Part shown: positions 6,289-13,317 of the stretch, one piece after another
Position numbering within the stretch: the first letter of the stretch is position 1
Layout of the letters: each line of letters begins with the position of its first letter
From: JBHIDQ01 sp046760155
Lineage (GTDB): Bacteria; Chloroflexota; Dehalococcoidia; Dehalococcoidales; RBG-16-60-22
Reading direction: 5' to 3'
Assembly: GCA_046760155.1 (NCBI GenBank)
Contig: JBHIDQ010000018.1
Location: 1 to 19,642 of the forward strand
DNA: 19,642 bases
Made by a program: the position numbers and the translations under genes
Notes under the pieces: generated by a model
Told to the model about the DNA's origin: nothing
The model's input: only the letters and a program-made list of their open reading frames with translations
Database searches by the model: none

Positions 6289-7410
6289 TTACCTCACTTG
6301 ATAACGTTCGATAATTTCTTCATTCAGGTCAACGCCAAGGCCCGGGCCTTCCGGTACCTCAACATAGCCATCCACAACCGGCAATTTTTGCTTGGTCAGG
6401 TCTTGCCTTATCGATGTTTCTTCCACGCAATATTCCAGAATAAAAGCGCTCTGGCGAGACGCCAGCCAGTGTAAACAGGCCGCCAAACCAATCGAATTGG
6501 TGTAGAAGTGGTTAACCACCCTTAGGCCGCGGTCTTCCGCCATATCGGCAACCCGACTAGCTTCGGTAATGCCGGTATTCTCGACATCTATCTGGACAAT
6601 ATTGATTCCACTCCGCTCGATGAAATGCTGATGGGCAAATCTTCCTGCTTCCCCTTCACCAGCGGCGATGGGAATTGGGGAAACACTGGTCAGCTTCCGG
6701 TAACCCTCAAGGTTTTCCCGGTGCAGCGGCTCCTCCAGAAAGAGTATCTTATAGTCTTGGAATTGCTGTGCCCGCTTTATTGCCGTGTTGGTATCCCAGC
6801 AGCACCCGGCATCAATGATGAGGTCATTTTTGTCGCCAACCCCGCGTCGGCCTCCCTCCACCAGTTCCAGGTCTAATTTTTCACTTTGTCCCATCGGGGT
6901 CCAGCCAAATTTTACCGCGGTAAACCCTTCGTTTATCCATCTCTTGCCAATCTCACCGGTTTCCTTACCATCTTTACCAAACAGGATGCTGGCATAAGCC
7001 CGGAACTTCTTGTGGAAGGCACCACCGAGAAGTTGATAAACGGGTTTGTTATAGTACTTCCCGGCAATATCCCACAGCGCAATGTCAATGGCGGCAATGG
7101 CGTGACAGATTATGCCCCGTCGCCCTAACCGGAGATTCCTCGCCTGAAGCATATGATTGATCGGTCTTATATCCAGAGGGTCTAAGCCAATCAGCAACCT
7201 AGCTAATCCCGTGGCACTCGCCCCGCTAAGTGGTGCCTCAATCATGGCTTTTACCACGTGCGGCGAGGAATAAGAGTCACCGATACCGACGATTCCCTCA
7301 TCGGTATGGATTTTGACGATGACGGCATCTTGGGCAGAGGAAAACTTTGCCTCGTGAACTTCTTTCTCGGGTAAGCGAAGTTCAATGGCTTCTATTTTAG
7401 TAATTTTCAT
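6289..7410 (-). CDS. Mandelate racemase/muconate lactonizing enzyme family protein
   Basis: This 373-residue enolase-superfamily enzyme has the N-terminal capping domain (about 1-125) and a modified TIM barrel. The magnesium ligands appear as Asp200 in LIIDAG, Glu226 in FLEEP and Glu252 in AAGE. The mandelate-racemase subgroup general-base dyad appears as Asp275 (QID) and His301 (VVNHF). On the other face Lys167 is present, but the usual K-x-K motif reads K-F-G, so only one lysine remains. The chemistry is therefore proton abstraction alpha to a carboxylate, most likely dehydration or epimerisation of an acid sugar or other carboxylate. It lies 34 bases before the corrinoid protein gene. AGGA stands about 7-10 bases before the ATG. 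The substrate cannot be named from sequence. Confidence 0.93.
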   Translation of the reverse strand: MKITKIEAIELRLPEKEVHEAKFSSAQDAVIVKIHTDEGIVGIGDSYSSPHVVKAMIEAPLSGASATGLARLLIGLDPLDIRPINHMLQARNLRLGRRGIICHAIAAIDIALWDIAGKYYNKPVYQLLGGAFHKKFRAYASILFGKDGKETGEIGKRWINEGFTAVKFGWTPMGQSEKLDLELVEGGRRGVGDKNDLIIDAGCCWDTNTAIKRAQQFQDYKILFLEEPLHRENLEGYRKLTSVSPIPIAAGEGEAGRFAHQHFIERSGINIVQIDVENTGITEASRVADMAEDRGLRVVNHFYTNSIGLAACLHWLASRQSAFILEYCVEETSIRQDLTKQKLPVVDGYVEVPEGPGLGVDLNEEIIERYQVR

Positions 7411-7455
7411 GAAAAGTTCCTACCTTTCCGTCAATTTTTAAAACTATTTTACATT

Positions 7456-7830
7456 TTATTGTGTCACGATGAGAGACAGCTCTTCTAGATTACCTAGTAT
7501 CTCTTCAAAATAAATGGCATTCTCGTTAATGACCTCTTGGTATTCATTAACCAGCCCAGCCATTTCATCCATTACCTTTTGATTCGCTTCAATTGCGGCA
7601 AGGTATTCTTCATTCATAAGTTCCGCATTCTCATTAATGACCTTAGCATGCTCACCAATGACTTTAGCATGCTCATTCACCACTCCATTGATTTCCGCAA
7701 AATTCTCGCCCATGATGCGGATCCTTTCACTATTGAGGTTTATAAAGCTGTACTGCACTAAAATCGCGGCGACTAATAACACCGTTAAGACCGTTAAGAT
7801 AATATTCCAAACCAATAACCCTTTGTGCAT
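7456..7830 (-). CDS. Membrane-anchored heptad-repeat (coiled-coil) protein, function unknown
   Basis: I recognise no family. The 124-residue protein has one transmembrane helix (about residues 4-27, short and basic before it) and then a long polar alpha-helical stretch. Residues 51-78 are four consecutive seven-residue units: VNEHAKV, IGEHAKV, INENAEL and MNEEYLA. Related INENA and VNEY units follow at 94-105. This is a regular heptad coiled coil, presumably projecting outside the membrane or into the cytoplasm as an oligomer. AGGAGGTGA lies 7-8 bases before the ATG at 7830; the frame runs open further upstream, but without comparable support. It is the first gene of the minus-strand cluster, 45 bases before the enolase-superfamily gene. 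A structural or sensing role is possible. Confidence 0.8.
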   Translation of the reverse strand: MHKGLLVWNIILTVLTVLLVAAILVQYSFINLNSERIRIMGENFAEINGVVNEHAKVIGEHAKVINENAELMNEEYLAAIEANQKVMDEMAGLVNEYQEVINENAIYFEEILGNLEELSLIVTQ

Positions 7831-7849
7831 TCTGTCACCTCCTGACCTG

Positions 7850-7858
7850 AGTATACCA
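7850..7858 (-). promoter_or_regulatory. Extended -10 promoter for the 7830-3873 cluster
   Basis: On the minus strand TGG is followed directly by TATACT (7855-7850), an extended -10 element. No good -35 box lies at the right distance. The predicted start is only about 13-15 bases before the coding start, so the leader would hold little more than the ribosome binding site. It is divergent to the promoter at 7899-7927. Confidence 0.4.
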
Positions 7859-7898
7859 CAAGAGGCAAGCAACGGATAAGCCGACGAAGATAATAATC

Positions 7899-7927
7899 TT
7901 GACGCCCAAATGGCTGACCGCTACAAT
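7899..7927 (+). promoter_or_regulatory. Duplicated tRNA-Leu promoter, now upstream of the SDR gene
   Basis: TTGACG (7899-7904) and TACAAT (7922-7927) are 17 bases apart. The -10 box and everything after it, up to 7979, repeat the sequence before and within the intact tRNA-Leu at 9012. The -35 box keeps its position, but the spacer has diverged. It should drive an RNA that begins near 7935 and runs through the half-tRNA into the SDR gene. Confidence 0.6.
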
Positions 7928-7979
7928 AACGTAAGTAATGCCGGGATGGCGGAATTGGCAGACGCAACGGACTTAAAAT
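7921..7979 (+). repeat. Direct repeat copy 1: tRNA-Leu promoter and 5' half
   Basis: These 59 bases match 8993-9051 at 56 positions. All three differences are A here and G in the intact copy. The match includes the -10 box and the first 40 bases of tRNA-Leu(UAA), and stops inside the 3' side of the anticodon stem. The period between copies is 1072 bp. Confidence 0.93.
7940..7979 (+). pseudogene. Truncated tRNA-Leu (UAA), 5' half only
   Basis: The segment holds the 5' acceptor strand GCCGGGA, the complete D arm (GGCGGAATTGGCAGACGC) and the 5' anticodon stem with the loop up to ACTTAAAAT. It then breaks off. The variable arm, T arm, 3' acceptor strand and CCA are absent, so it cannot fold as a tRNA. 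The intact copy is at 9012-9096. The following bases, beginning GTGAACC, belong to the SDR leader. Confidence 0.9.
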
Positions 7980-8003
7980 GTGAACCTTAACGAAGGAGGG
8001 ATA

Positions 8004-8756
8004 ATGGAATTTAAAGACATGGTGGTGGTGGTTGCGGGAGGGGCAGGTGGCATCGGCGAAAAAATTGCTCAGGGCTTTGCGCGAGAAGGTGGCACGACGA
8101 TTATTCTGGACAGCGCGGAGGAAGGCGCCCAAAGAGTGGTCCGTGAAATAGAATCCAGTGGCGGCAAGGCTTTGGCGGTGGTCGTTGATGCCACCAAAGA
8201 AGATAAAGTCAAAGATGCCATCGCCGGAATTGTGGGCAAGTTTGGCAGAATAGACGTGCTGGTGAATAGCATTGGCTGGAATAAGCCGATGCCGTTCCTG
8301 GAGACCCCGGAGTCTGTCTGGTACCAAATCGTGGAACTTAATTTGCTGGTAACGGTGCGCCTTTGCAAAGCAATTTTGCCCTACATGATAAAACAGAATT
8401 TCGGCAGAATTATCAACATTTCCTCCCAGCAGGGCAGGAGGGCGGCACCACAGGCGATGCCTTATGCCGCCTCCAAGGCAGCCGTAATTTCGGTGACCAA
8501 ATCACTGGCGGCGGCAGTTGCTCAGCATAACGTAAGGGTCAATGCGGTCTGTCCCGGGATTGTTGACGCGGGCCTGACCAAACAACTTCTGAAGAATAGC
8601 CCCCAATATGTTGAGGAATTGCTATCGCATACTCCGATGCGGAGAGTGTGCCAGCCTGAAGAAATAGCCCCGGTGGTGATGTTCTTAGCTTCCGACGAAT
8701 CATCCTATATCACCGGGCAGAGCCTGAGTGTGGACGGCGGTACGGTCATGCTTTAA
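8004..8756 (+). CDS. Short-chain dehydrogenase/reductase (SDR), 3-oxoacyl-ACP reductase-like
   Basis: This 250-residue classical SDR is a cytoplasmic NAD(P)-dependent oxidoreductase. The cofactor motif reads AGGAGGIG (residues 11-18; Ala in place of the usual Thr). Asp36 at the end of the second beta strand (ILDSA) points to NAD rather than NADP. The catalytic set is Ser141 (NISSQQG), Tyr154 and Lys158 (YAASK), and the C-terminus has the usual YITGQSLSVDGG. A GTG at 7980 is also in frame, but GGAGG stands just before the ATG at 8004, so I chose the latter. The gene follows a duplicated tRNA-Leu promoter and half-tRNA. It is the only plus-strand gene between the tRNA cluster and 9012. Substrate unknown. 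Confidence 0.93.
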   Translation: MEFKDMVVVVAGGAGGIGEKIAQGFAREGGTTIILDSAEEGAQRVVREIESSGGKALAVVVDATKEDKVKDAIAGIVGKFGRIDVLVNSIGWNKPMPFLETPESVWYQIVELNLLVTVRLCKAILPYMIKQNFGRIINISSQQGRRAAPQAMPYAASKAAVISVTKSLAAAVAQHNVRVNAVCPGIVDAGLTKQLLKNSPQYVEELLSHTPMRRVCQPEEIAPVVMFLASDESSYITGQSLSVDGGTVML

Positions 8757-8970
8757 CCTGATTTCCATAAAGGGCAAGATACTGGCGGGAGCATATGGAA
8801 GTCAAGCTCCACCGAAGGCACTCCATATGTACCCAACGGATTTGAAATTCCACACCTATTAAGACCGGCCAATGTCTAACCTGCGCAACATGTAAATGTT
8901 CCACAGAACAAACGGAACAATCCAAGAACGGCGCCTGTCTAAGCCTCTAGTCGCAAGGTCAATGAGAACC
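8757..8970. other. Intergenic stretch without a supported gene
   Basis: This stretch of about 210 bases after the SDR gene holds no supported gene. It contains an inverted repeat, CATATGGA (8792-8799) with TCCATATG (8822-8829). That could form a hairpin with a 22-base loop, but no T-run follows, so it is not a convincing terminator. Confidence 0.6.
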
Positions 8971-8992
8971 TTGACACTGGCATCCCTAAAAT

Positions 8993-8999
<7 letters not shown>
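8971..8999 (+). promoter_or_regulatory. Promoter of tRNA-Leu (UAA) and probably the plsY operon
   Basis: A perfect TTGACA (8971-8976) and TACAAT (8994-8999) are 17 bases apart, with the predicted start near 9006, just before the tRNA at 9012. No other promoter is visible before the plsY-like gene at 9113, so this one may serve the whole downstream run. Confidence 0.72.
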
Positions 9000-9096
<97 letters not shown>

Positions 9097-9112
9097 TTAA
9101 TAAGAGTGTACT

Positions 9113-9679
9113 ATGCCCTGGTTAATTATAATATTGGGTTACTTCCTCGGTTCCATTCCTACCGCCTATATTGCCGGGCATATTTTGAAAGGCGTTGACA
9201 TCCGGCAGATTGGGGATACGAACATGGGCGCCGCCAATGTCTTCCGTCAGCTAAGCCGCAAGGTAGGGGTTGCCGTAGGGTTGGTTGATGCTGGCAAGGG
9301 CGCCCTGGCCATCCTTATCGCGCAGGCAGCCAATATACCCCAGGTTGCTATCCTGGTTGCCGGTGCTGCCGCCGTCGTCGGTCATAACTGGCCCGTTTTC
9401 ATCGGCTTCCGGGGTGGGCGGGGGGAGAGCACCACCATTGGTGTGCTCCTAACGGTGATAGCTCAGCCGATGCTAATCGTGGCCGGACCAGCGATATTAG
9501 CCCTCCTTATCAGAAGAAACGTAATTCTAGCCAGTGTCTTCCTCTTTGTTCCGTTGCCACTGGTATGCTGGTGGCTGGAAATTCCGGGGATACTGGTTAC
9601 TTATAGCATCGCTCTACCCGGCTTGGTGGGCTTTACCCACTTCCTCAGGATGAGGCAGCAGGTAATGCGCCAAACATAA
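9113..9679 (+). CDS. plsY: PlsY-like acyl-phosphate:glycerol-3-phosphate acyltransferase
   Basis: PlsY is a multi-spanning membrane enzyme that moves an acyl group from acyl-phosphate to glycerol-3-phosphate, the first step of phospholipid synthesis. The 188-residue protein has several hydrophobic helices and the family motifs in order: GSIPTAY near the N-terminus, then DIRQIGDTNMGAANVFRQ, then GHNWPVFIGFRGGRG. Two motifs are off consensus: GSGN-x-GATN is here GDTNMGAAN, and GGKGVAT is GGRGEST. It may therefore be a diverged paralogue. The ATG has only a weak AAGAG before it. It follows tRNA-Leu by 16 bases without a visible promoter, so the mRNA is probably made by cleavage at the tRNA 3' end. 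It leads a seven-gene plus-strand run. Confidence 0.88.
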   Translation: MPWLIIILGYFLGSIPTAYIAGHILKGVDIRQIGDTNMGAANVFRQLSRKVGVAVGLVDAGKGALAILIAQAANIPQVAILVAGAAAVVGHNWPVFIGFRGGRGESTTIGVLLTVIAQPMLIVAGPAILALLIRRNVILASVFLFVPLPLVCWWLEIPGILVTYSIALPGLVGFTHFLRMRQQVMRQT

Positions 9680-9714
9680 ATGGTTCCAGAATTTTAATAG
9701 CAGAGGAGACTTTG

Positions 9715-10248
9715 TTGGTAGCAAAAAAGGACAAGGGTCTAGTTCAGGTCTTCACCGGCAACGGGAAAGGCAAGACTTCCGCCGCACTAGGAACAGTGCT
9801 CCGAGCTGTAGGCCATGGTCTGAGAGTCTACATTGTTTTCTTTATGAAAGGTAAATATCCCTATGGTGAATTTAGCACCCTACCTAAGCTACCCAATGTT
9901 GATATCGCTAGCTTTGGCCTGAGATGCTTTATTGATCCGGCAAATATTAATCCCGAAGAAATAGAACAGGCTAAGCTGGCTTTGTCGGCAGCCCGTAAGG
10001 CTATGCTCAGTGGCAATTATGATATAGTGGTACTGGACGAAGTAAATGTCGCCCTGCACTTCAAGCTCATTGAACTGGATGAGGTAATTCGGCTGCTCAG
10101 TGAGAAACCACCTAAGGTGGAACTCATTCTTACCGGTCGCTATGCCGATGCCAAACTAATTGAATCGGCAGACCTGGTCACGGAAATGGTAAAATTAAAG
10201 CATCCTTACGATAAAGGAGTGAAGGCACGAAAAGGAATTGAATATTAA
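9715..10248 (+). CDS. cobO: Cob(I)alamin adenosyltransferase, CobO/BtuR type
   Basis: This enzyme transfers the 5'-deoxyadenosyl group of ATP to cob(I)alamin (corrinoid), making adenosylcobalamin in the cytoplasm. The 177-residue protein has the CobA/CobO P-loop GNGKGKTS at residues 15-22 and the family's conserved later segment VVLDEVNVAL. Its length is about that of short CobO proteins. Two TTG codons stand side by side at 9712 and 9715. GGAG is 6 bases before the second and only 3 before the first, so I take 9715. It fits the corrinoid protein at 5607-6254, since the cell must process corrinoids, although methyl carriers themselves do not need the adenosyl form. The gene lies between plsY and the FBP aldolase/phosphatase. 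Confidence 0.93.
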   Translation: MVAKKDKGLVQVFTGNGKGKTSAALGTVLRAVGHGLRVYIVFFMKGKYPYGEFSTLPKLPNVDIASFGLRCFIDPANINPEEIEQAKLALSAARKAMLSGNYDIVVLDEVNVALHFKLIELDEVIRLLSEKPPKVELILTGRYADAKLIESADLVTEMVKLKHPYDKGVKARKGIEY

Positions 10249-10265
10249 GCCGAAGGAGGAAAGCC

Positions 10266-11363
10266 ATGAAGATTACCTTGAGTGTAATTAAGGCTGATAT
10301 CGGCGGTTTTGTTGGGCACTCGGCATCTCACCCTGATATCCTAGCCAACGCTTCGGAAAGTCTAGCTAAGGCTAAGCAAGAAGGGTTGCTGATTGACTAT
10401 CATGTCACCAAATGTGGCGATGACCTGGAACTCATTATGACCCATCAGCAGGGCGAGGATAACGCAAAAATCCACGAACTAGCCTTGAATACCTTCAAAG
10501 CAGGCACTAAATTAGCGGAAAAGCTAAAGCTTTACGGTGCCGGGCAGGACTTGCTCTCTGATGCCTTCTCCGGCAATATCAAAGGAATGGGGCCCGGAGT
10601 AGCTGAGATGGAATTTGAGGAACGAAGGTCTGAGCCGGTCATTATCTTTATGGCCGATAAGACTTCAGCGGGAGCCTGGAACATGCCCCTATACAAAATA
10701 TTTGCCGACCCGTTTAACACCATCGGACTGGTTATCTCCGTCAACCTGCACACCGGTTTCGCCTTTGAGGTGCATGATGTTAAGGAACATAAGAAGATAA
10801 TTTTGAATGCCCCTGAGGAGATTTATGACCTGCTGATTTTTATTGGCGCCCCTTCAAGATATGCGGTAAAAGCGGTTTATTCCCGGGAAACCAAGGAAAT
10901 TGCTGCCGTGTCTTCCACCCAACGCCTATCTTTAATCGCTGGCCGCTATGTGGGCAAGGACGACCCGGTGTGCATTGTCCGCTCCCAATCCCAGTTCCCG
11001 GCGGTAGGTGAAGTGCTGGAACCTTTCACCCTGCCCCATCTGGTACAGGGCTGGATGCGGGGCTCACATCATGGTCCCCTGATACCGGTAGCCATTGAGG
11101 ATTCTACCCCAACCCGTTTTGACGGACCACCAAGGGTAACTGCCATTGGCTTCCAGCTTTCGGATGGTAAACTGGTGGGGCCTCGCGATATGTTTGCTGA
11201 CAAGTCGTTTGATTTTGCCCGCCAGCAAGCCAATGAAATCGCTAACTACCTGCGCTGTCATGGACCTTTTGAACCACATCGCCTGCCTCTGGAAGAGATG
11301 GAATACACCACCATGCCTCAGGTGGCGAAGAAATTAGAGGCCAGATTTACTGACCTTGACTGA
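10266..11363 (+). CDS. Fructose-1,6-bisphosphate aldolase/phosphatase, class V (archaeal type)
   Basis: This 365-residue protein matches the bifunctional FBP aldolase/phosphatase found in archaea and deeply branching bacteria. The family condenses triose phosphates to FBP and then removes the 1-phosphate, making a one-way gluconeogenic step with magnesium. The N-terminus KITLSVIKADIGGFVGH carries the conserved Lys, Asp and His of the metal and phosphate site. Downstream come GMGPGVAEMEFEER, FMADKTSAGAWN and the segment SSTQRLSLIAGRYVGKDDP, all characteristic of the family. Length is close to family norm. GGAGG with good spacing precedes the ATG, 17 bases after cobO. The bifunctional activity is known for the family; here it is inferred. 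Confidence 0.95.
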   Translation: MKITLSVIKADIGGFVGHSASHPDILANASESLAKAKQEGLLIDYHVTKCGDDLELIMTHQQGEDNAKIHELALNTFKAGTKLAEKLKLYGAGQDLLSDAFSGNIKGMGPGVAEMEFEERRSEPVIIFMADKTSAGAWNMPLYKIFADPFNTIGLVISVNLHTGFAFEVHDVKEHKKIILNAPEEIYDLLIFIGAPSRYAVKAVYSRETKEIAAVSSTQRLSLIAGRYVGKDDPVCIVRSQSQFPAVGEVLEPFTLPHLVQGWMRGSHHGPLIPVAIEDSTPTRFDGPPRVTAIGFQLSDGKLVGPRDMFADKSFDFARQQANEIANYLRCHGPFEPHRLPLEEMEYTTMPQVAKKLEARFTDLD

Positions 11364-11429
11364 GCCGACGGCGGAGGTTATCATTAAAGTAAAGTAATAT
11401 TTAGCCATATTGGAACGGGGGTGAGAGAA

Positions 11430-11705
11430 ATGCCAACCTATATAATGCTGACCACTTTAACTGACGAGGGTAGAAAGACGGTAAAGTCCAACCCAAAAAG
11501 GCTCAAAGAAGTTAATAAGGAAGTCGAAGCCATGGGAGTTAAGATACTGGCTCAGTATGCCCTCCTGGGCCCATATGACTTCATCAATATTCTGGAAGCT
11601 CCGGACAACAAGACGGTAACTAAAGTAGCCTTAGAGCTTGGTTCCAGAGGCACTTTACAGACGATGACCATGGCGGCGATGCCTGTTGACGACCTTGCCG
11701 GGTAA
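11430..11705 (+). CDS. GYD-domain protein
   Basis: This 91-residue protein belongs to the GYD domain family, small ferredoxin-like-fold proteins of unknown function common in Chloroflexota, Actinobacteria and Alphaproteobacteria. The start MPTYIMLTTLTDEGRKTVK is typical. The signature reads GPYDF here (GxYD), and the C-terminal AMPVDD is also family-like. The frame allows a GTG at 11421, but GGGGGTGA stands about 5 bases before the ATG at 11430, which fits the family start. It lies between the FBP aldolase/phosphatase and rdgB, likely in the same transcript. No function should be assigned. Confidence 0.9.
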   Translation: MPTYIMLTTLTDEGRKTVKSNPKRLKEVNKEVEAMGVKILAQYALLGPYDFINILEAPDNKTVTKVALELGSRGTLQTMTMAAMPVDDLAG

Positions 11706-11729
11706 CGGCTAAGCATTATTGGAGTTAGA

Positions 11730-12341
11730 TTGCAGTCTAAACTTCTCCTGGCAACAAACAATCAAGCCAAGGTACAGGAATATAAGAGTTTACTCTCAGA
11801 CCTTCCCTATGAGTTGGTTACGCTGACTGAGCAGGGTATTACCGTCGCCGTGAACGAAGTAGGCGAAAGCCTTGAGGAAAATGCTAGATTAAAAGCTACA
11901 GCCTTAGCTGCCGAGAGCCAGCTACTGACACTGGCTGATGACTCGGGGCTGGAGGTTGATGCTTTGGGTGGTGAACCCGGTCGGCTGTCCGCCCGCTATG
12001 CTGGTGAAAACGCTTCGGATAGAGAGAGAGTCAGCTACTTGTTGGCACGTCTCAATGGCGTACCTCAGGAAAAGCGGACGGCCCGTTTCCGGTGTATTAT
12101 TGCCTTAGCGACACCTGATGGGAAGGTAGAATTTTGCTCCGGCGAGTGTCGAGGCTTGATCACCTTTGCTCCGAGAGGTGAGCACGGCTTTGGTTATGAC
12201 CCGGTCTTCTATCTGCCCGAGCTGAATAAGACAATGGCTGAGTTACCCCTGGCACAGAAGAACCAGGTCAGTCATCGGGGGCAGGCAGCCAGACAAGTAT
12301 ACCAAGTTTTGGAGAAGATAAGGAGGCAGCATTATCAATGA
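11730..12341 (+). CDS. rdgB: XTP/dITP pyrophosphatase (RdgB/HAM1)
   Basis: RdgB hydrolyses non-canonical purine triphosphates (ITP, dITP, XTP) to monophosphates and keeps deaminated bases out of DNA and RNA. The 203-residue protein shows the family's N-terminal LLATNNQAKVQEY, the ADDSGLEVDALGG active-site segment with the acidic metal ligands, and GFGYDPVFY followed by KTMAEL and SHRGQA. It starts at TTG with GGAG about 5 bases upstream; the residues from the TTG align with the family N-terminus. Its last codons overlap moaA by four bases (ATGA), which indicates translational coupling. Confidence 0.97.
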   Translation: MQSKLLLATNNQAKVQEYKSLLSDLPYELVTLTEQGITVAVNEVGESLEENARLKATALAAESQLLTLADDSGLEVDALGGEPGRLSARYAGENASDRERVSYLLARLNGVPQEKRTARFRCIIALATPDGKVEFCSGECRGLITFAPRGEHGFGYDPVFYLPELNKTMAELPLAQKNQVSHRGQAARQVYQVLEKIRRQHYQ

Positions 12342-13315
12342 CCGGACTTTCTGACTCCTTTCAGCGCCCGATAGATTATCTGCGTATCTCGGTAACTGAC
12401 CGCTGCAATCTGCGCTGTGTCTACTGTATGCCCGCTGAGGGTATTCGCTTGATGTCGCATGAAGACATTCTCAGCTATGAAGAAATCTATACCGTAGCTG
12501 AAGCCGCTGCTGATTTGGGGATAAAGAAAGTAAGGATTACCGGTGGTGAACCGCTGGTGAGAGCCGGGTTACCCAGACTGGTCCAGATGTTAGCCCGAAT
12601 CGACGCCATAGATGATATTTCGCTCACCACAAATGGAATTCTGTTGGCTCATTACGCGGCAGAATTAAAATCAGCCGGTCTACGACGAGTCAATATCAGC
12701 TTGGATACACTCAAGCCAGATAGATTTAAGTATATTACTCGGGGTGGTAATCTTGGCGATGTGCTGGCCGGCATTGAAGTGGCTAAATCGGTCGGACTTA
12801 ATCCAACCAAAATTAATGTGGTGGTGATGTCCGGGATTAACAACGATGAATTACTCGATTTCGCCACTAAAACGATTACCGAGGGATGGCATGTTCGCTT
12901 TATTGAGCACATGCCCTTTGGCGAAGATACTGACGCCTCATCATTCGTCTCGGTTGATGAGATAAGACAGCATCTGGCGGTATTAGGGAAATTAGAACCT
13001 TGCTCATTTAAGGGTAACGGACCGGCCAAATACTTTCGTTTGCCTCAGGCTAATGGCACCATCGGTTTTATTACGCCGGTCACTGAGCATTTCTGCTTCC
13101 AGTGTAATCGACTCCGTCTCACCGCTGACGGTAAACTCCGTCCCTGTCTCTTGAGCGAGGCAGAAATCGACCTGAGGCAGCCACTGCGTAACGGCATAGC
13201 TTCAGCAAGACTGAAAAGACTGATTAAAAAAGCAGCCGCTAATAAGCCACGGCAACACCAACTGGCTGAGGGCCGCGTACCTCAGGGTCGTCCTTTCTCT
13301 CAGGTGGGGGGTTAA
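12338..13315 (+). CDS. moaA: GTP 3',8-cyclase MoaA (radical SAM, molybdopterin synthesis)
   Basis: MoaA is the radical SAM enzyme that converts GTP to 3',8-cyclo-GTP, the first step of molybdenum cofactor synthesis. In the 325-residue protein the SAM [4Fe-4S] cluster is held by Cys23, Cys27 and Cys30 (CNLRCVYC). The second cluster is held by Cys253, Cys256 and Cys270 (C-x2-C-x13-C). The ITGGEPLVR SAM-binding stretch and the C-terminal Gly-Gly needed for activity are both present. It overlaps rdgB by four bases and is followed within two bases by moaC, its partner in the next step. Confidence 0.98.
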   Translation: MTGLSDSFQRPIDYLRISVTDRCNLRCVYCMPAEGIRLMSHEDILSYEEIYTVAEAAADLGIKKVRITGGEPLVRAGLPRLVQMLARIDAIDDISLTTNGILLAHYAAELKSAGLRRVNISLDTLKPDRFKYITRGGNLGDVLAGIEVAKSVGLNPTKINVVVMSGINNDELLDFATKTITEGWHVRFIEHMPFGEDTDASSFVSVDEIRQHLAVLGKLEPCSFKGNGPAKYFRLPQANGTIGFITPVTEHFCFQCNRLRLTADGKLRPCLLSEAEIDLRQPLRNGIASARLKRLIKKAAANKPRQHQLAEGRVPQGRPFSQVGG

Positions 13316-13317
13316 TT

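Noticed and set aside
7794..8327. Minus-strand open frame of 177 codons crossing the divergent promoter region and the SDR gene
   Set aside because: It would overlap the SDR gene, the half-tRNA and both promoters. No family likeness and no ribosome binding site.
8792..8829. Inverted repeat CATATGGA ... TCCATATG as terminator of the SDR gene
   Set aside because: The stem is AT-rich, the loop is 22 bases and no T-run follows. I kept it only as a note on the intergenic region.
8846..8950. Cysteine-rich open stretch of about 34 codons (CLTCATCKC) after the SDR gene
   Set aside because: It has no start codon, begins right after a stop and is too short. The clustered Cys codons look like chance.
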